Below are positions 54,880 to 63,763 of a DNA stretch of 64,000 bases, piece after piece; within the stretch, counting starts at the first letter, position 1; every line of letters begins with the position of its first letter. This DNA comes from Paraburkholderia caffeinilytica. Its GTDB lineage: Bacteria; Pseudomonadota; Gammaproteobacteria; Burkholderiales; Burkholderiaceae. The notes under the pieces are model-generated. The model did not search any database and had not been told where the DNA came from. It saw only the letters and a program-made list of their open reading frames with translations. The translations under genes were made by a program, and so were the position numbers. The stretch lies in NCBI RefSeq assembly GCF_003368325.1, contig NZ_CP031467.1:2604001-2668000 (forward strand), in the 5' to 3' direction.

Positions 54880-56333
54880 TGAGTCTGAACGTCGTCACGC
54901 TGCTATATCTGGTCGCGTCGGTCTGTTTCATCCAGGCGCTCAAGGGGCTGTCGAATCCGAAGACGGCGCGCACCGGCAATACCTTCGGCATGGTCGGGAT
55001 GGCGATTGCGATCCTCACCACCATCGCGCTGATCGTCAAGCAGGCGAATGCACTCGGCTCGAATCTCGGGCTGGGGCTCGGCCTGCTGCTGGTCGCACTG
55101 GTGATCGGCGGCGCGATCGGCGCGTTTGTCGCCGCGCGCGTCGAGATGACCAAGATGCCGGAACTGGTCGCGGCGATGCACTCGCTGATCGGTCTCGCGG
55201 CCGTGTGTATCGCCTATGCGGTGGTGTCGGAGCCGTCGGCCTTCGGTCTCGTCGATCCGGAGAATCCGGTGCCGGGTTTCCTGCCATACGGCAATCGCGT
55301 CGAGCTGTTCATCGGTACGTTCGTCGGCGCGATTACGTTCTCCGGTTCGGTGATCGCGTTCGGCAAGCTGTCGGGCAAGTACAAGTTCCGGCTGTTCCAG
55401 GGCGCACCGGTGGTCTATGCAGGGCAGCACCTGATCAACCTGATGCTTGCGCTCGCGATGCTCGGTTTCGGCGTGATCTTCTTCCTCACGCAATCGTGGC
55501 TGCCGTTCATCATCATGACGATCATCGCCTTCGTGCTCGGCGTGCTGATCATCATTCCGATCGGTGGCGCGGACATGCCGGTGGTCGTGTCGATGCTGAA
55601 CTCGTACTCGGGCTGGGCGGCGGCGGGCATCGGCTTCTCGCTGAACAATCCGATGCTGATCATCGCGGGCTCGCTGGTGGGCTCCTCGGGTGCGATCCTG
55701 TCGTACATCATGTGCCGGGCGATGAACCGCTCGTTCTTCAACGTGATTCTCGGTGGCTTCGGCAACGAGGCGGGTGCGGCGGCGGCGGGTGGGTCGGCGG
55801 AGCAGCGTCCGGTGAAATCCGGTTCGGCTGATGACGCTTCGTTCATGCTCGGCAATGCGGAAACCGTGGTGATCGTGCCGGGGTATGGTCTTGCCGTGGC
55901 GCGCGCGCAGCATGCGTTGAAGGAACTGACCGACAAGCTGGTCGAGAAGGGCATCGAGGTGAAGTACGCGATTCACCCGGTGGCCGGCCGGATGCCGGGC
56001 CACATGAACGTGCTGCTTGCGGAAGCCGAAGTACCGTACGACATGGTGCACGAGATGGACGACATCAACGGCGAGTTCGGCCAGGTCGACGTGGTGTTGG
56101 TGCTGGGTGCGAACGACGTGGTGAACCCGGCGGCGAAGAACGATCCGAAGTCGCCGATCGCGGGCATGCCGATCATCGAGGCGTACAAGGCGCGCACGGT
56201 CATCGTGAACAAGCGTTCGATGGCGGCAGGCTACGCCGGTCTCGACAACGACTTGTTCTACATGGACAAGACGATGATGGTATTCGGCGACGCGAAGAAA
56301 GTGATCGAGGATATGGTGAAGGCGGTGGAGTAA
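54879..56333 (+). CDS. pntB: NAD(P) transhydrogenase subunit beta (PntB)
   Basis: A 484-residue protein: an N-terminal membrane domain with eight to nine TM helices ([27 protein letters not shown] onward) and C-terminal NADP(H)-binding domain III (from about 305) with TVVIVPGYGLAVARAQHALKELTDKL, IHPVAGRMPGHMNVLLAEAEVPYD, VLVLGANDVVNPAA and AGYAGLDNDLFY. The start at 54879 is coupled to pntAB by TAATG; a longer in-frame extension from 54108 is not real, as it overlaps pntAA and pntAB. Confidence 0.96.
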   Translation: MSLNVVTLLYLVASVCFIQALKGLSNPKTARTGNTFGMVGMAIAILTTIALIVKQANALGSNLGLGLGLLLVALVIGGAIGAFVAARVEMTKMPELVAAMHSLIGLAAVCIAYAVVSEPSAFGLVDPENPVPGFLPYGNRVELFIGTFVGAITFSGSVIAFGKLSGKYKFRLFQGAPVVYAGQHLINLMLALAMLGFGVIFFLTQSWLPFIIMTIIAFVLGVLIIIPIGGADMPVVVSMLNSYSGWAAAGIGFSLNNPMLIIAGSLVGSSGAILSYIMCRAMNRSFFNVILGGFGNEAGAAAAGGSAEQRPVKSGSADDASFMLGNAETVVIVPGYGLAVARAQHALKELTDKLVEKGIEVKYAIHPVAGRMPGHMNVLLAEAEVPYDMVHEMDDINGEFGQVDVVLVLGANDVVNPAAKNDPKSPIAGMPIIEAYKARTVIVNKRSMAAGYAGLDNDLFYMDKTMMVFGDAKKVIEDMVKAVE

Positions 56334-56564
56334 CGCGCCTCGTTGCCTCGGCGGTTCGCGGCTTGCCTGACGGCAGGCGGCGGACTGCCGGGCGTACAGC
56401 CTTGGATGCGTGTGCGAAATCTAGCCGGCGCAGGGCGCTTCGTGATTCACCGCCTGGGACTGTCCGTTCTTGAAATTCAGGCAGATTGCGCGACCGGCAC
56501 GTGAGGTCGGGTGTCAAATCCTGGACATGCGCTCGCGTCTCACTGCTGCGTTGCATCCACATCT

Positions 56565-57251
56565 TTACCGCGGCTTCGCATTCACATGCCGCAGCAAGTC
56601 CGCCAAGCGTCGTCCTTCCTGATCCGGATACGTTTCGAGCACCTGAAGATCCTGGATCTTCTCCAGACCGAAATTGCGGAAATCGCTGCGCAATTCGCAC
56701 CATGCGCCGAGTGTCCAGCGTGCGCCCCAATAGGCCAGCGCCAGGGGCCACACGCGCCGTTCGGTCGCGGCGCCGTTCGCATCGGTGTAGGCAAAGCTCA
56801 CGACGTGCCGGGTGTCGATCGCGCGATGCAGGATATCCACCTTCGCTGAAAAATCCGCCTTGATGTGAAACGACGGCGCGAAGATCGCCAGCCGTTCGAG
56901 CGTTGCGCGTTTGTCGGCGGGCATTGCCGAGGCGATCTTTGCCAACGCCCCACGCGCGCCGCTCGCGAAGCCGGCGCCACCCCACGATTCGAGCATTCGC
57001 GCGCCTGCTGCGAGCGCGGCCAGTTCATCGACGGTGAAAGTGAGCGGCGGCAGGCTCGCCGCGCGGCTCAACCGATAGCCGATGCCCGCTTCGCCTTCGA
57101 TCGGCACGCCTGATAGCTGCAGATCGCGCACGTCGCGATAGACCGTGCGCAGCGAGATATTCATCCAGTCGGCGAGTTGTTGCGCGGTGGTCAGACGCCG
57201 TCCGCGCAACAGTTCGGCGATCTGGAAGAGGCGGTCGGCGCGGCGCGTCAT
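56565..57251 (-). CDS. YafY/WYL-domain transcriptional regulator
   Basis: A 228-residue regulator. The N-terminal DeoR-like HTH reads RADRLFQIAELLRGRRLTTAQQLADWMNISLRTVYRDVRDLQ (about 3-44), followed by IGYRLSRAASLPPLTFT. The C-terminal WYL domain, a ligand- or nucleotide-sensing fold, has VVSFAYTDANGAATERRVWPLALAYWGARWTLGAWCELR; the WYL triad appears as W-x-L variants. The start at 57251 (MTRRADRL) is preferred to 57305. It lies 100 nt downstream of a VOC gene, on the same strand, and may control it through the inverted repeat at 57806-57829. Confidence 0.88.
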   Translation of the reverse strand: MTRRADRLFQIAELLRGRRLTTAQQLADWMNISLRTVYRDVRDLQLSGVPIEGEAGIGYRLSRAASLPPLTFTVDELAALAAGARMLESWGGAGFASGARGALAKIASAMPADKRATLERLAIFAPSFHIKADFSAKVDILHRAIDTRHVVSFAYTDANGAATERRVWPLALAYWGARWTLGAWCELRSDFRNFGLEKIQDLQVLETYPDQEGRRLADLLRHVNAKPR

Positions 57252-57351
57252 CGTGGGCGTCTTGTAGAAAAGGACGGGGACAGTCCCGCGATGATAGCGC
57301 CGCATGCTGCGCTCCGGTCGGCGTTCTGCGTGGTGCCTGCTGGCCGCGCGC

Positions 57352-57735
57352 TTAACCGTTGGTCCGCGAATGCAGGCCGAGGCGGTTGCCTTCCGTGTCG
57401 ATGAAGAACGCGATGTAGCCGATGTCCTGCGGCAGTTTGATCACCGGGCCGTCGGTCTTGCCGCCGGCCTGTTCGACGCGGGCGAGCACCGCGTCCACGG
57501 TGGGTTGCGCGTTCAGATAGACGAGCACGCCGTCGTCGGTCGGTGTCATCGACGGGCTATGGACGATTGCGCCGCCGGTGGCCGGTTCCTCGTAGCCGAA
57601 GATGGCGATCGGCTGGCCGCCGACTTCCTCGCGATTCAGTTTGACGTCGAGTGCGGTTTCGTAAAAGCGCACAGCGCGCTCGAAATCGACGGACGGAATT
57701 TCGAACCATGCAACAACTTTGGATGATGCGGACAT
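57352..57735 (-). CDS. VOC (glyoxalase/bleomycin-resistance fold) family protein
   Basis: A 127-residue VOC-superfamily protein. VAWFEIPSVDFERAVRFYETALDVKL and VVYLNAQPTVDAVLARVEQAGGKT with AFFIDTEGNRLGLHS are the two beta-alpha-beta modules. The last Glu (DTEGN) is a possible metal ligand. The substrate is unknown; similar small proteins give resistance to drugs or detoxify. SD GGAGAG precedes ATG 57735. It precedes the WYL regulator. Confidence 0.85.
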   Translation of the reverse strand: MSASSKVVAWFEIPSVDFERAVRFYETALDVKLNREEVGGQPIAIFGYEEPATGGAIVHSPSMTPTDDGVLVYLNAQPTVDAVLARVEQAGGKTDGPVIKLPQDIGYIAFFIDTEGNRLGLHSRTNG

Positions 57736-57805
57736 GACACTCTCCTGTGAATGGCGGTAAGCCGTGCAAAGCGCCGGATGGCGTGAGAAGGAGTGTGCGG
57801 GGGTG

Positions 57806-57829
57806 CTACTGACAGCGTAGTGTCAGTAG
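57806..57829. promoter_or_regulatory. Perfect inverted repeat upstream of the VOC-WYL pair
   Basis: CTACTGACA (57806-57814) and TGTCAGTAG (57821-57829) are a perfect 9-bp inverted repeat with a 6-nt spacer. They lie 71 nt before the VOC start, the size and place expected for an operator of the WYL regulator. Confidence 0.55.
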
Positions 57830-57896
57830 GGCGCGGCGAGTGCAGTAAAAGGATCGGGGGAGGAGGAGTGCGCCGGGCGACCGCCGAGTATCGGCG

Positions 57897-57925
57897 AAAA
57901 AAAACCGCGGACCAGGATCCGCGGT
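57897..57925 (-). terminator. Rho-independent terminator of the RlmL-type gene
   Basis: On the minus strand ACCGCGGA-TCCTGG-TCCGCGGT is a perfect 8-bp stem followed by eight T residues (57897-57904 on the plus strand as A). It lies 39 nt downstream of the stop at 57964. Confidence 0.85.
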
Positions 57926-57963
57926 TTCTTTCGATGCTGTTCAGCCTCAGCTTCAGCTTTGGC

Positions 57964-59259
57964 TTACGCTGCCGGCGTGTCGTTGCTCTGCGGCCGTTGG
58001 CGAACGCTGCCCGCGATCAGATCGAAGCGGAACAGCCGGCATTCGAGCGCGCCGTTGAAGAGTGGCGTCTTGGTCGATTCACGCAGACGCAACTGGCCCG
58101 GGAGTTTGCGATCCGACGTCAGGATGAACGCGTGCCAGCCGGTGAAACGCTGCTTCAGCGCATCGCCGAGCGATTGGAAGAACTCGCTGTCTGGTGCTTC
58201 TTCCTGGGCGCGGTGGAAGGTGTCGTCGTCGCGGCCTTCGCGCGCCGCACGGCCTTCGCGGATTTCGCCGCGCGCATTGCGGCCGCGCACTTCAATCCGC
58301 TCGCCATAGGGCGGATTCGCGACGAGGATGCCCGGCTCCGCCGACGGCGCCGTCATGCCGCGCGCATCGACCTGTTTGAGCGGAATGGAAGGCAAACCGG
58401 CACGTTGAAAGTTCGCACGCGCCTTGTCGAGCATGTCGCCGGAAATATCGCTGCCGAAGATTTGCAGATCGGCGCGCGAAGAGCGGGCGGCATGCTTGGC
58501 GTCGAGCGCGGCAGCCTTCAGCGGTTGCCAGGTTTTGGCGTCGAATTGCTTGAGCTTTTCGAAGCCGAAGCGGCGTTCCGCGCCCGGCGCGATATTCAGC
58601 GCCACTTGCGCGGCTTCCGCGAGGAAGGTGCCGCTGCCGCACATCGGATCGTACAGCGGCGTGCCCGCGGTCCAGCCGGTCAGGCGCAGGATACCTGCCG
58701 CGAGGTTCTCGCGCAGCGGCGCCGCGCCCTTGTCCAGCCGCCAGCCGCGCTTGAAGAGCGGATCGCCGGAGGTGTCGAGGTAGAGCGTGCAGTCGGTGGC
58801 GGTGAGGAACGCGAACACGCGCACATCGGGCATGGCGGTGTCGATGCTCGGACGCGCGCCACTTACTTCACGCAGACGGTCGCAGATCGCGTCCTTGACG
58901 CGCAGCGTGGTGAATTCGAGACTGCGCAGTGGCGACTTGATGGCGGTGACGTCCACGCGCAGCGTTTCGTTCGCCGAGAACCATTGCTCCCAGCGCTGTT
59001 CAACTGCGAGCGCGTAAATGTCCTGTTCGCTGCGATACGGCCGATGCGCGATTTTCAGCAGCACGCGGCTTGCGAGGCGCGAGTGCAGATTGGCGGCCAT
59101 ACCGGCGGCCCAGCCGCCGCGGAAATGCACGCCACCGGGCACTTGCGCGCCGGCCGTGAACGGCGCGCCGTTCAGGTGCTTCGCGGCAATTTCGGCGAGT
59201 TCGGCGGCGAGCGAGGCTTCAAGGCCGCGCGGACAGGGAAGGAAGAAATCGAAGGACAT
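57964..59259 (-). CDS. THUMP-domain 23S rRNA m2G methyltransferase (RlmL-type)
   Basis: A 431-residue RNA methyltransferase resembling the m2G2445-forming half of E. coli RlmL. An N-terminal region (SFDFFLPCPRGLEASLAAELAEI) and THUMP-like part (about 50-160) precede the Rossmann domain with LYDPMCGSGTFLAEAAQVAL (about 206-225), FGSDISGDMLDKARANFQRAGL and NPPYGERIEVRG (catalytic NPPY). E. coli RlmL is fused to a second methyltransferase; here only one half is present. The N-terminal charged insertion (NARGEIREGRAAREGRD) after NPPYGER is not typical. Divergent regulation is not seen. Confidence 0.85.
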   Translation of the reverse strand: MSFDFFLPCPRGLEASLAAELAEIAAKHLNGAPFTAGAQVPGGVHFRGGWAAGMAANLHSRLASRVLLKIAHRPYRSEQDIYALAVEQRWEQWFSANETLRVDVTAIKSPLRSLEFTTLRVKDAICDRLREVSGARPSIDTAMPDVRVFAFLTATDCTLYLDTSGDPLFKRGWRLDKGAAPLRENLAAGILRLTGWTAGTPLYDPMCGSGTFLAEAAQVALNIAPGAERRFGFEKLKQFDAKTWQPLKAAALDAKHAARSSRADLQIFGSDISGDMLDKARANFQRAGLPSIPLKQVDARGMTAPSAEPGILVANPPYGERIEVRGRNARGEIREGRAAREGRDDDTFHRAQEEAPDSEFFQSLGDALKQRFTGWHAFILTSDRKLPGQLRLRESTKTPLFNGALECRLFRFDLIAGSVRQRPQSNDTPAA

Positions 59260-59405
59260 TGAGGTTGCCGGAAGGCGTTAGATAAGGCGCTATTGTACGC
59301 GGTCGGGGTGAGGCACCACTTTGGCCGGCCACACCAAGTCCAGCGGATGCCGGAACACCCGCTACCAGATCGCGCCACCCACCACCCGCAGGGAAAAAAC
59401 CTTCC

Positions 59406-60134
59406 TCAACTACCCGCGCCAGCAGTCACACCAGCAGAAGGACACGCCGGCACGGCAAAACCAGTCCCCTTGGCAGCGGAGCCACTTTTAAGCCCCGACC
59501 CCGCCATCCCCTGCACACCAGCAGCAACCTGCACAGCAATCCGCTGCAAAGCCGCCCGATGCCCATTAACAAGCGCATCGTAGCCGCCGCTAACCGGCTC
59601 ATTCACCACACTCCGGCAGGTCATCACAGCACTACCCCGCACAGCCCGCACACTCCAGACCGCATCGATCAACGCATGCGACCCCGGCCATGACTCGAAC
59701 CGCTGCACATTCATGCTGACCCGGTACACCGGCGTCGTATCCGGATACGCGGTGCCATACACGTCGATCGTGCCTAGCTGCTGCGTAAGACTGGTCGACA
59801 AGGCCCGGCGAATCTCGTCACCCGGCAACGAAGCCCAACGCTCCTGTTCGAGCACCTGAACCTGTGTCGGTCCCGTCTGCACGACAAGCTGATTCTTCGC
59901 CACTTGCGGCGGCACATCGATCGGCGCGACCTCGATCAGCCATGCCGGTGCAGCAGAAGTCCGGGCGCTAACCGGCGCCGCGGAGCCAGCGGGCGCGCCT
60001 TCCGCGCCGAGCGTATAAAAGCGGCTGCTCGGCGACGAACACGCCGCCATCGCCACCAGTCCGGCCAGAGCGCCGACATAAACAGCGCCGCGCACGAGCC
60101 CGCGCGGCGGGCGGGGGAGCCGGGCAAACATCAT
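59406..60134 (-). CDS. pqiC: PqiC-like ABC-type transport auxiliary lipoprotein
   Basis: A 242-residue outer-membrane lipoprotein of the PqiC (YmbA) family. The lipobox region GALAGLVAMAACSSP (Cys near residue 32) follows a signal peptide, and the mature part begins SRFYTLGAE. WLIEVAPIDVPPQVAKNQLVVQTGP, QERWASLPGDEIRRALSTSLTQQLG and VDAVWSVRAV follow. The lipoprotein end of the Pqi intermembrane lipid-transport machine. It overlaps the pqiB stop by 4 nt (ATGA), so translation is coupled. Confidence 0.88.
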   Translation of the reverse strand: MMFARLPRPPRGLVRGAVYVGALAGLVAMAACSSPSSRFYTLGAEGAPAGSAAPVSARTSAAPAWLIEVAPIDVPPQVAKNQLVVQTGPTQVQVLEQERWASLPGDEIRRALSTSLTQQLGTIDVYGTAYPDTTPVYRVSMNVQRFESWPGSHALIDAVWSVRAVRGSAVMTCRSVVNEPVSGGYDALVNGHRAALQRIAVQVAAGVQGMAGSGLKSGSAAKGTGFAVPACPSAGVTAGAGS

Positions 60135-61789
60135 GGTTTATCTCCTGTTTTACCGCGCAACAGCGATTCCGGATGACGCTCCAGATAATCCGACAACGCA
60201 TTCAGCGACTGCAACGTGCGCGTCAGCTCCTGCAACGCCTGATGAACATCGGACTGCAACGGCGAGTCCTGCTGCAACGTCGCCTCGGCCGATCCGAAGG
60301 TCCGCTTCGCCGCGGCCAGCGTGTCGCGCGCCTCCGGCACGACTTCCTTGTCGAGTCGCGCGAACAGTTGGTCGGCATTCTTCAACGCGCTGTTCAGGTT
60401 CGAACCGATCTGGTCGAACGGCACCTTGTCGAGCTTCTTCGCAATGTCGGCGAGCTGCACCTGCAGTTCGTCGAGCGAGTTCGGAATGGTCGGCAACTCG
60501 AGCGGATCGCCCGTGACGTCGACCGTGGCCGGCGGCGCTTTCGGGAAGATATCGAGCGCGACGTACAACTGGCTCGTGATCAGATTGCCGGTCCGCAGCT
60601 GGCCGCGCAGGCCATGCTTGACGAGTTGCTGCAGCAAGGTTTGACCCGCGAGGCTGCCCGGTGCCGGCGCGGTTTCGCGGAAGCGCTTGCCGAGACGGTC
60701 CGGGTACAGATTCATCGTTACCGGCATGGTGAAGCTGCGCGTCTTTGGATCGTAGTCGATGCCGATGTTGGTCACCTGGCCCAGCACGATGCCGCGGAAA
60801 TCGACGGTTGCGCCGACCGACAGCCCACGCAGCGACTGATTGAAGTTCATCACCACGCGCAATGGGACGCCGTCCGGTTCGCGCATCGCGTCCTGTTCAT
60901 CCGAGCCGAGGCGGAATGTCGTGTTGTTCGGCGCCTGTGCGCCCACGCCCTGGCCTGGCGGCGACTGGAACGACAAGCCGCCGACGATCACCGTTGCAAG
61001 CGACTGCGTATTCAGCTTGAAGCCGCTCGAATCGAGCCGCAGATCGACGCCGCTCGCATGCCACCAGCGCGAATTGGTGCCGACATACTGGTCGAACGGC
61101 GCCGACACGAAGACCTGCATCGTCACGCCGGTGCCGTCCTTGTCCAGTGAGAAACCGACTACCTGGCCGACCTGCACGCGTCGGTAGAAAATCGGCGAAC
61201 CGATGTCGATCGAGCCGAGCGAGTCGCCGTGCAGAATGAACTGGTGGCCCTTCTGGTCGCCGGTGATGGGCGGCGGCGTTTCCAGGCCGACGAAGTTCCT
61301 CTCGCTGTCCGGTGAATGGCCGGCGTCCGCGCCGATGTACGCGCCCGAGAGCAGCGTGGTCAGCCCGGATACGCCACTCGCGCCGACGCGAGGGCGCACC
61401 ACCCAGAAGCGCGAATCCTTGACCGCGAAGTCTTCGCCTTCCTTGGTGAGCTGCACCTGAACCAGCACGTGTGAGAGATCCTTCGACAGCGTGATGGTCT
61501 TTACCGAGCCGACGTCGACGTCCTTGTACTTGACCTTGGTCTTGCCGGGCTCGAGGCCTTCGGCGCTGACGAACGTGATCGTGATGGTCGGGCCTCTTTC
61601 GGTCACCGACTTGATCACGAGTGCGACGCCGATCAGCGCGGCGATCAGCGGAATCACCCAGACGAGCGAGGGCAGCCAGCGGCGGCGCTGTTCGATCTCG
61701 GGATCGGGTAGTTCGGGGGGCAGCTTCGGTCCGTTCGAATCGTTGCGCGGCGCATCGGAGGCGGGCGTCGGTCCTTGCGGGCTAGTCAT
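60131..61789 (-). CDS. pqiB: Intermembrane transport protein PqiB (MCE family)
   Basis: A 552-residue MCE-domain protein that spans the periplasm as a lipid channel. The N-terminal TM anchor is WLPSLVWVIPLIAALIGVALVIKSV (about 36-60). Three MCE/MlaD domains follow: GPTITITFVSAEGLEPGKTKVKYKDVDVG (about 68-96), GSIDIGSPIFYRRVQVGQVVGFSLDKDG (about 195-222) and SVGATVDFRGIVLGQVTNIGID (about 325-346). The C-terminal part is a helical coil (KLDKVPFDQIGSNLNSALKNADQLFARLDKEV). It overlaps pqiA2 by 8 nt. Confidence 0.92.
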   Translation of the reverse strand: MTSPQGPTPASDAPRNDSNGPKLPPELPDPEIEQRRRWLPSLVWVIPLIAALIGVALVIKSVTERGPTITITFVSAEGLEPGKTKVKYKDVDVGSVKTITLSKDLSHVLVQVQLTKEGEDFAVKDSRFWVVRPRVGASGVSGLTTLLSGAYIGADAGHSPDSERNFVGLETPPPITGDQKGHQFILHGDSLGSIDIGSPIFYRRVQVGQVVGFSLDKDGTGVTMQVFVSAPFDQYVGTNSRWWHASGVDLRLDSSGFKLNTQSLATVIVGGLSFQSPPGQGVGAQAPNNTTFRLGSDEQDAMREPDGVPLRVVMNFNQSLRGLSVGATVDFRGIVLGQVTNIGIDYDPKTRSFTMPVTMNLYPDRLGKRFRETAPAPGSLAGQTLLQQLVKHGLRGQLRTGNLITSQLYVALDIFPKAPPATVDVTGDPLELPTIPNSLDELQVQLADIAKKLDKVPFDQIGSNLNSALKNADQLFARLDKEVVPEARDTLAAAKRTFGSAEATLQQDSPLQSDVHQALQELTRTLQSLNALSDYLERHPESLLRGKTGDKP

Positions 61790-62432
61790 GGTCGAGGTCC
61801 TGAGGTTTTTGGGTACTGCCTTCCACGTTGTCCCAGATGAGCCGTGGATCGAATTGCATGGATGCCATCATCGTCAGAATCACCACCGAGCCGAAGGCGA
61901 TCGCGCCCGGTCCGGCCGTGATCACAGCAAGCGACTTGAAGCGGACCAGCGCGACGGTCAGCGTGACGACGAACACGTCGAGCATCGACCAGCGCCCGAT
62001 CCGTTCGACCATCCGGTACAACGTGGTGCGTTGCTCCGGCCGCCAGCGCGAGCGGCGCTGCGCGGTGACGGTGAGCAGCACCAGCACGCTGAGCTTGAGC
62101 ATGGGCACCATGATGCTGGCGATGAACACGATCACGGCCAGCGGCCAGTCGCCCGAGGTCCAGAAGTACACGACGCCGCTCATGATGGTGTCGTCTTCCG
62201 AACCGAGCAGCGACGACGTATGCATCACCGGCAGCAGATTCGCGGGAATATACAGCAAGGCAGCGGCGATCAGCAGCGCCCACGTGCGCATCAGGCTATC
62301 GGGGTGGCGCCCGTGCAGCACCGCGCTGCAACGGCTGCAGTGCTGTGGCGTGACCGAGCGGATGCGCGGCTCGACGCGTCCGCACGCATGGCAGGAGACC
62401 AGACCCGCGCGCTTCGCAGTGACGTATTTCAT
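61782..62432 (-). CDS. PqiA half-protein (second of two)
   Basis: A 216-residue membrane protein with a zinc-ribbon start (CHACGRVEP and QHCSRCSA, two CxxC pairs), then about four TM helices: TWALLIAAALLYIPANLLPV, VVYFWTSGDWPLAVIVFIASIMV, MLKLSVLVLLTVT and WSMLDVFVVTLTVALVRF. E. coli PqiA is about 417 residues with two such modules; here they are separate genes. It starts 8 nt after the stop of the first half and overlaps pqiB by 8 nt. Confidence 0.88.
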   Translation of the reverse strand: MKYVTAKRAGLVSCHACGRVEPRIRSVTPQHCSRCSAVLHGRHPDSLMRTWALLIAAALLYIPANLLPVMHTSSLLGSEDDTIMSGVVYFWTSGDWPLAVIVFIASIMVPMLKLSVLVLLTVTAQRRSRWRPEQRTTLYRMVERIGRWSMLDVFVVTLTVALVRFKSLAVITAGPGAIAFGSVVILTMMASMQFDPRLIWDNVEGSTQKPQDLDHD

Positions 62433-62439
62433 CGTGCGC

Positions 62440-63195
62440 TCATCCCTGATGCGGGGCCGGTGGCGCGCCGGGCGGCAATGCGGATTGCGCGCCGCCTCGC
62501 ACCTCGGGCGGCGCGGTCGGCCCGGCGACCGAACCGACGGTAGCCGCCGCGTTGTCCGCGGAGGTACCCGGCAACGGCCGCCGGCCGCGGTCGGCTATTT
62601 CGTCGGCGACATCCCACAGCACGCGCGGATCGAACGTGAGAACCACCGCGATCATCAGCGTCAGCACGCCGAACGCGAATAGCGCAGCTTCGGGAATCAC
62701 GCGCGCGAGACTCACCATCTTCACGATGGTGATCAGCACGCCGAGCATGAACACTTCGATCATGCCCCACGGCCGCACGAACTGGATGGCGCGCAACACC
62801 CGGTTGAAGGCGGGCGGCACATAACCGGCGCGCAGCGGGATCAGCACGTAGAGCAGCGCGACCAGCTCGGTCAGCGGGAACAGGATGGTCGAGCAGAACA
62901 CCATGACCGCGACGATCTGCATATCCTCGCCCCATAACGCGACTAGCGCGCCGAACAGCGTGGTTTGCGAGGTGATGCCGCTGGTTTCGAGTTCGACGAT
63001 CGGGAAGGCCTGGGCGATGATGAAGGTGATCAGCGCGGCCAGCGTCATCGCGCAGATGCTGTCGAGCTTGCGGGAGACGCCGCGATAGAGTGTCGCGCCA
63101 CAACGCGGACAGCGCGCGACCGTACGCCCGACAAGCCGAGGCTTGCGGAACAGCGTATCGCATTCATGGCACGCGATCAGGTTGTCATGGTCCAT
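62440..63195 (-). CDS. PqiA half-protein (first of two)
   Basis: A 251-residue membrane protein matching the N-terminal half of E. coli PqiA: zinc ribbon ACHECDTLF plus ARCPRCGATL, then four TM helices including AMTLAALITFIIAQAFPIVELE and VALWGEDMQIVAVMVFCSTILFPLTELVALLYVLIP, ending in RPWGMIEVFMLGVLITIVKMVSL. The Pro/Ala/Gly-rich tail (about 200-251) is low complexity. It is the first gene of the operon pqiA1-pqiA2-pqiB-pqiC. Confidence 0.88.
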   Translation of the reverse strand: MDHDNLIACHECDTLFRKPRLVGRTVARCPRCGATLYRGVSRKLDSICAMTLAALITFIIAQAFPIVELETSGITSQTTLFGALVALWGEDMQIVAVMVFCSTILFPLTELVALLYVLIPLRAGYVPPAFNRVLRAIQFVRPWGMIEVFMLGVLITIVKMVSLARVIPEAALFAFGVLTLMIAVVLTFDPRVLWDVADEIADRGRRPLPGTSADNAAATVGSVAGPTAPPEVRGGAQSALPPGAPPAPHQG

Positions 63196-63763
63196 ACGGC
63201 AGAAGGGCTAACGACGTGATGGGAGGCGCGCGGTGCCGATTTTAGGGCAGGGCTGCAGAAAGCGTGGGGCAATAGTACCAAACGCGCTTCGCCGCTGGGC
63301 TGGCCATTGCACCCTGTGCGAGTAGTGAAGCCGGCGGTGCCGGAATTAGGATTAGGAATAGTCTTGCACAAGAATGCTTACTTCTGACACTGTCCGTCCC
63401 TAATTGTTCAATATCATTCTGCACGCGGGGAAATTTTCCGCATGACAGCCTTCAGGGCCGCTAGCTCGGCTGGGACCGGGGTAAGTGCTTTGCATGGGAC
63501 TGGAGTAAGAGCTTTGCATGGGACCTGAGTAAGCGCTAAAGCGCTAACTCAGGTCGACGGCTTTGCATGGGACCTGAGTAAGCGCTAAAGCGCTAACTCG
63601 GGTCGACACAGCCAGCTTTTTCCGCTTGCGGTAGCATGGCGGCCTTGGCGTGTGCCGCAGCGGCCATGCTTTCTATCGTGTCGTACGAGGCAGTCTGCCT
63701 TGGCGGCGTGGAATAGCAGGGCCGGCTGCGCCGTTAACCTTTCTTAGCTTGCGTTGACCTGTC
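63196..63763. other. 568-nt non-coding region between pqi and cytochrome b561
   Basis: No convincing gene. It holds an AT-richer stretch (about 63340-63430, with a near-palindrome GGGAAATTTTCC at 63428) and the tandem repeat cluster at 63472-63607, then a GC-rich stretch without clear features up to the cytochrome start. Promoters for both flanking genes are not resolved. Confidence 0.5.
63472..63607. repeat. Tandem 43-bp palindromic repeats: two full copies, two partial
   Basis: Full copies at 63516-63558 and 63565-63607 have GCATGGGACCTGAGTAAGCG as the left part and central TAAA, ending GCGCTAACTCAGGTCGAC (the second has one C-to-G difference). Partial copies precede them: GGGACCGGGGTAAGTGCT at 63472 and GCATGGGACTGGAGTAAGAG at 63492. 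GGGAC restarts at 63472, 63496, 63520 and 63569, giving 24-, 24- and 49-nt steps. A single further copy is at 20256-20298. Confidence 0.88.

Noticed and set aside
56334..56564. Possible small gene between pntB and the WYL regulator
   Set aside because: Open frames here are short, without SD or motif, and read through the antisense of known genes.
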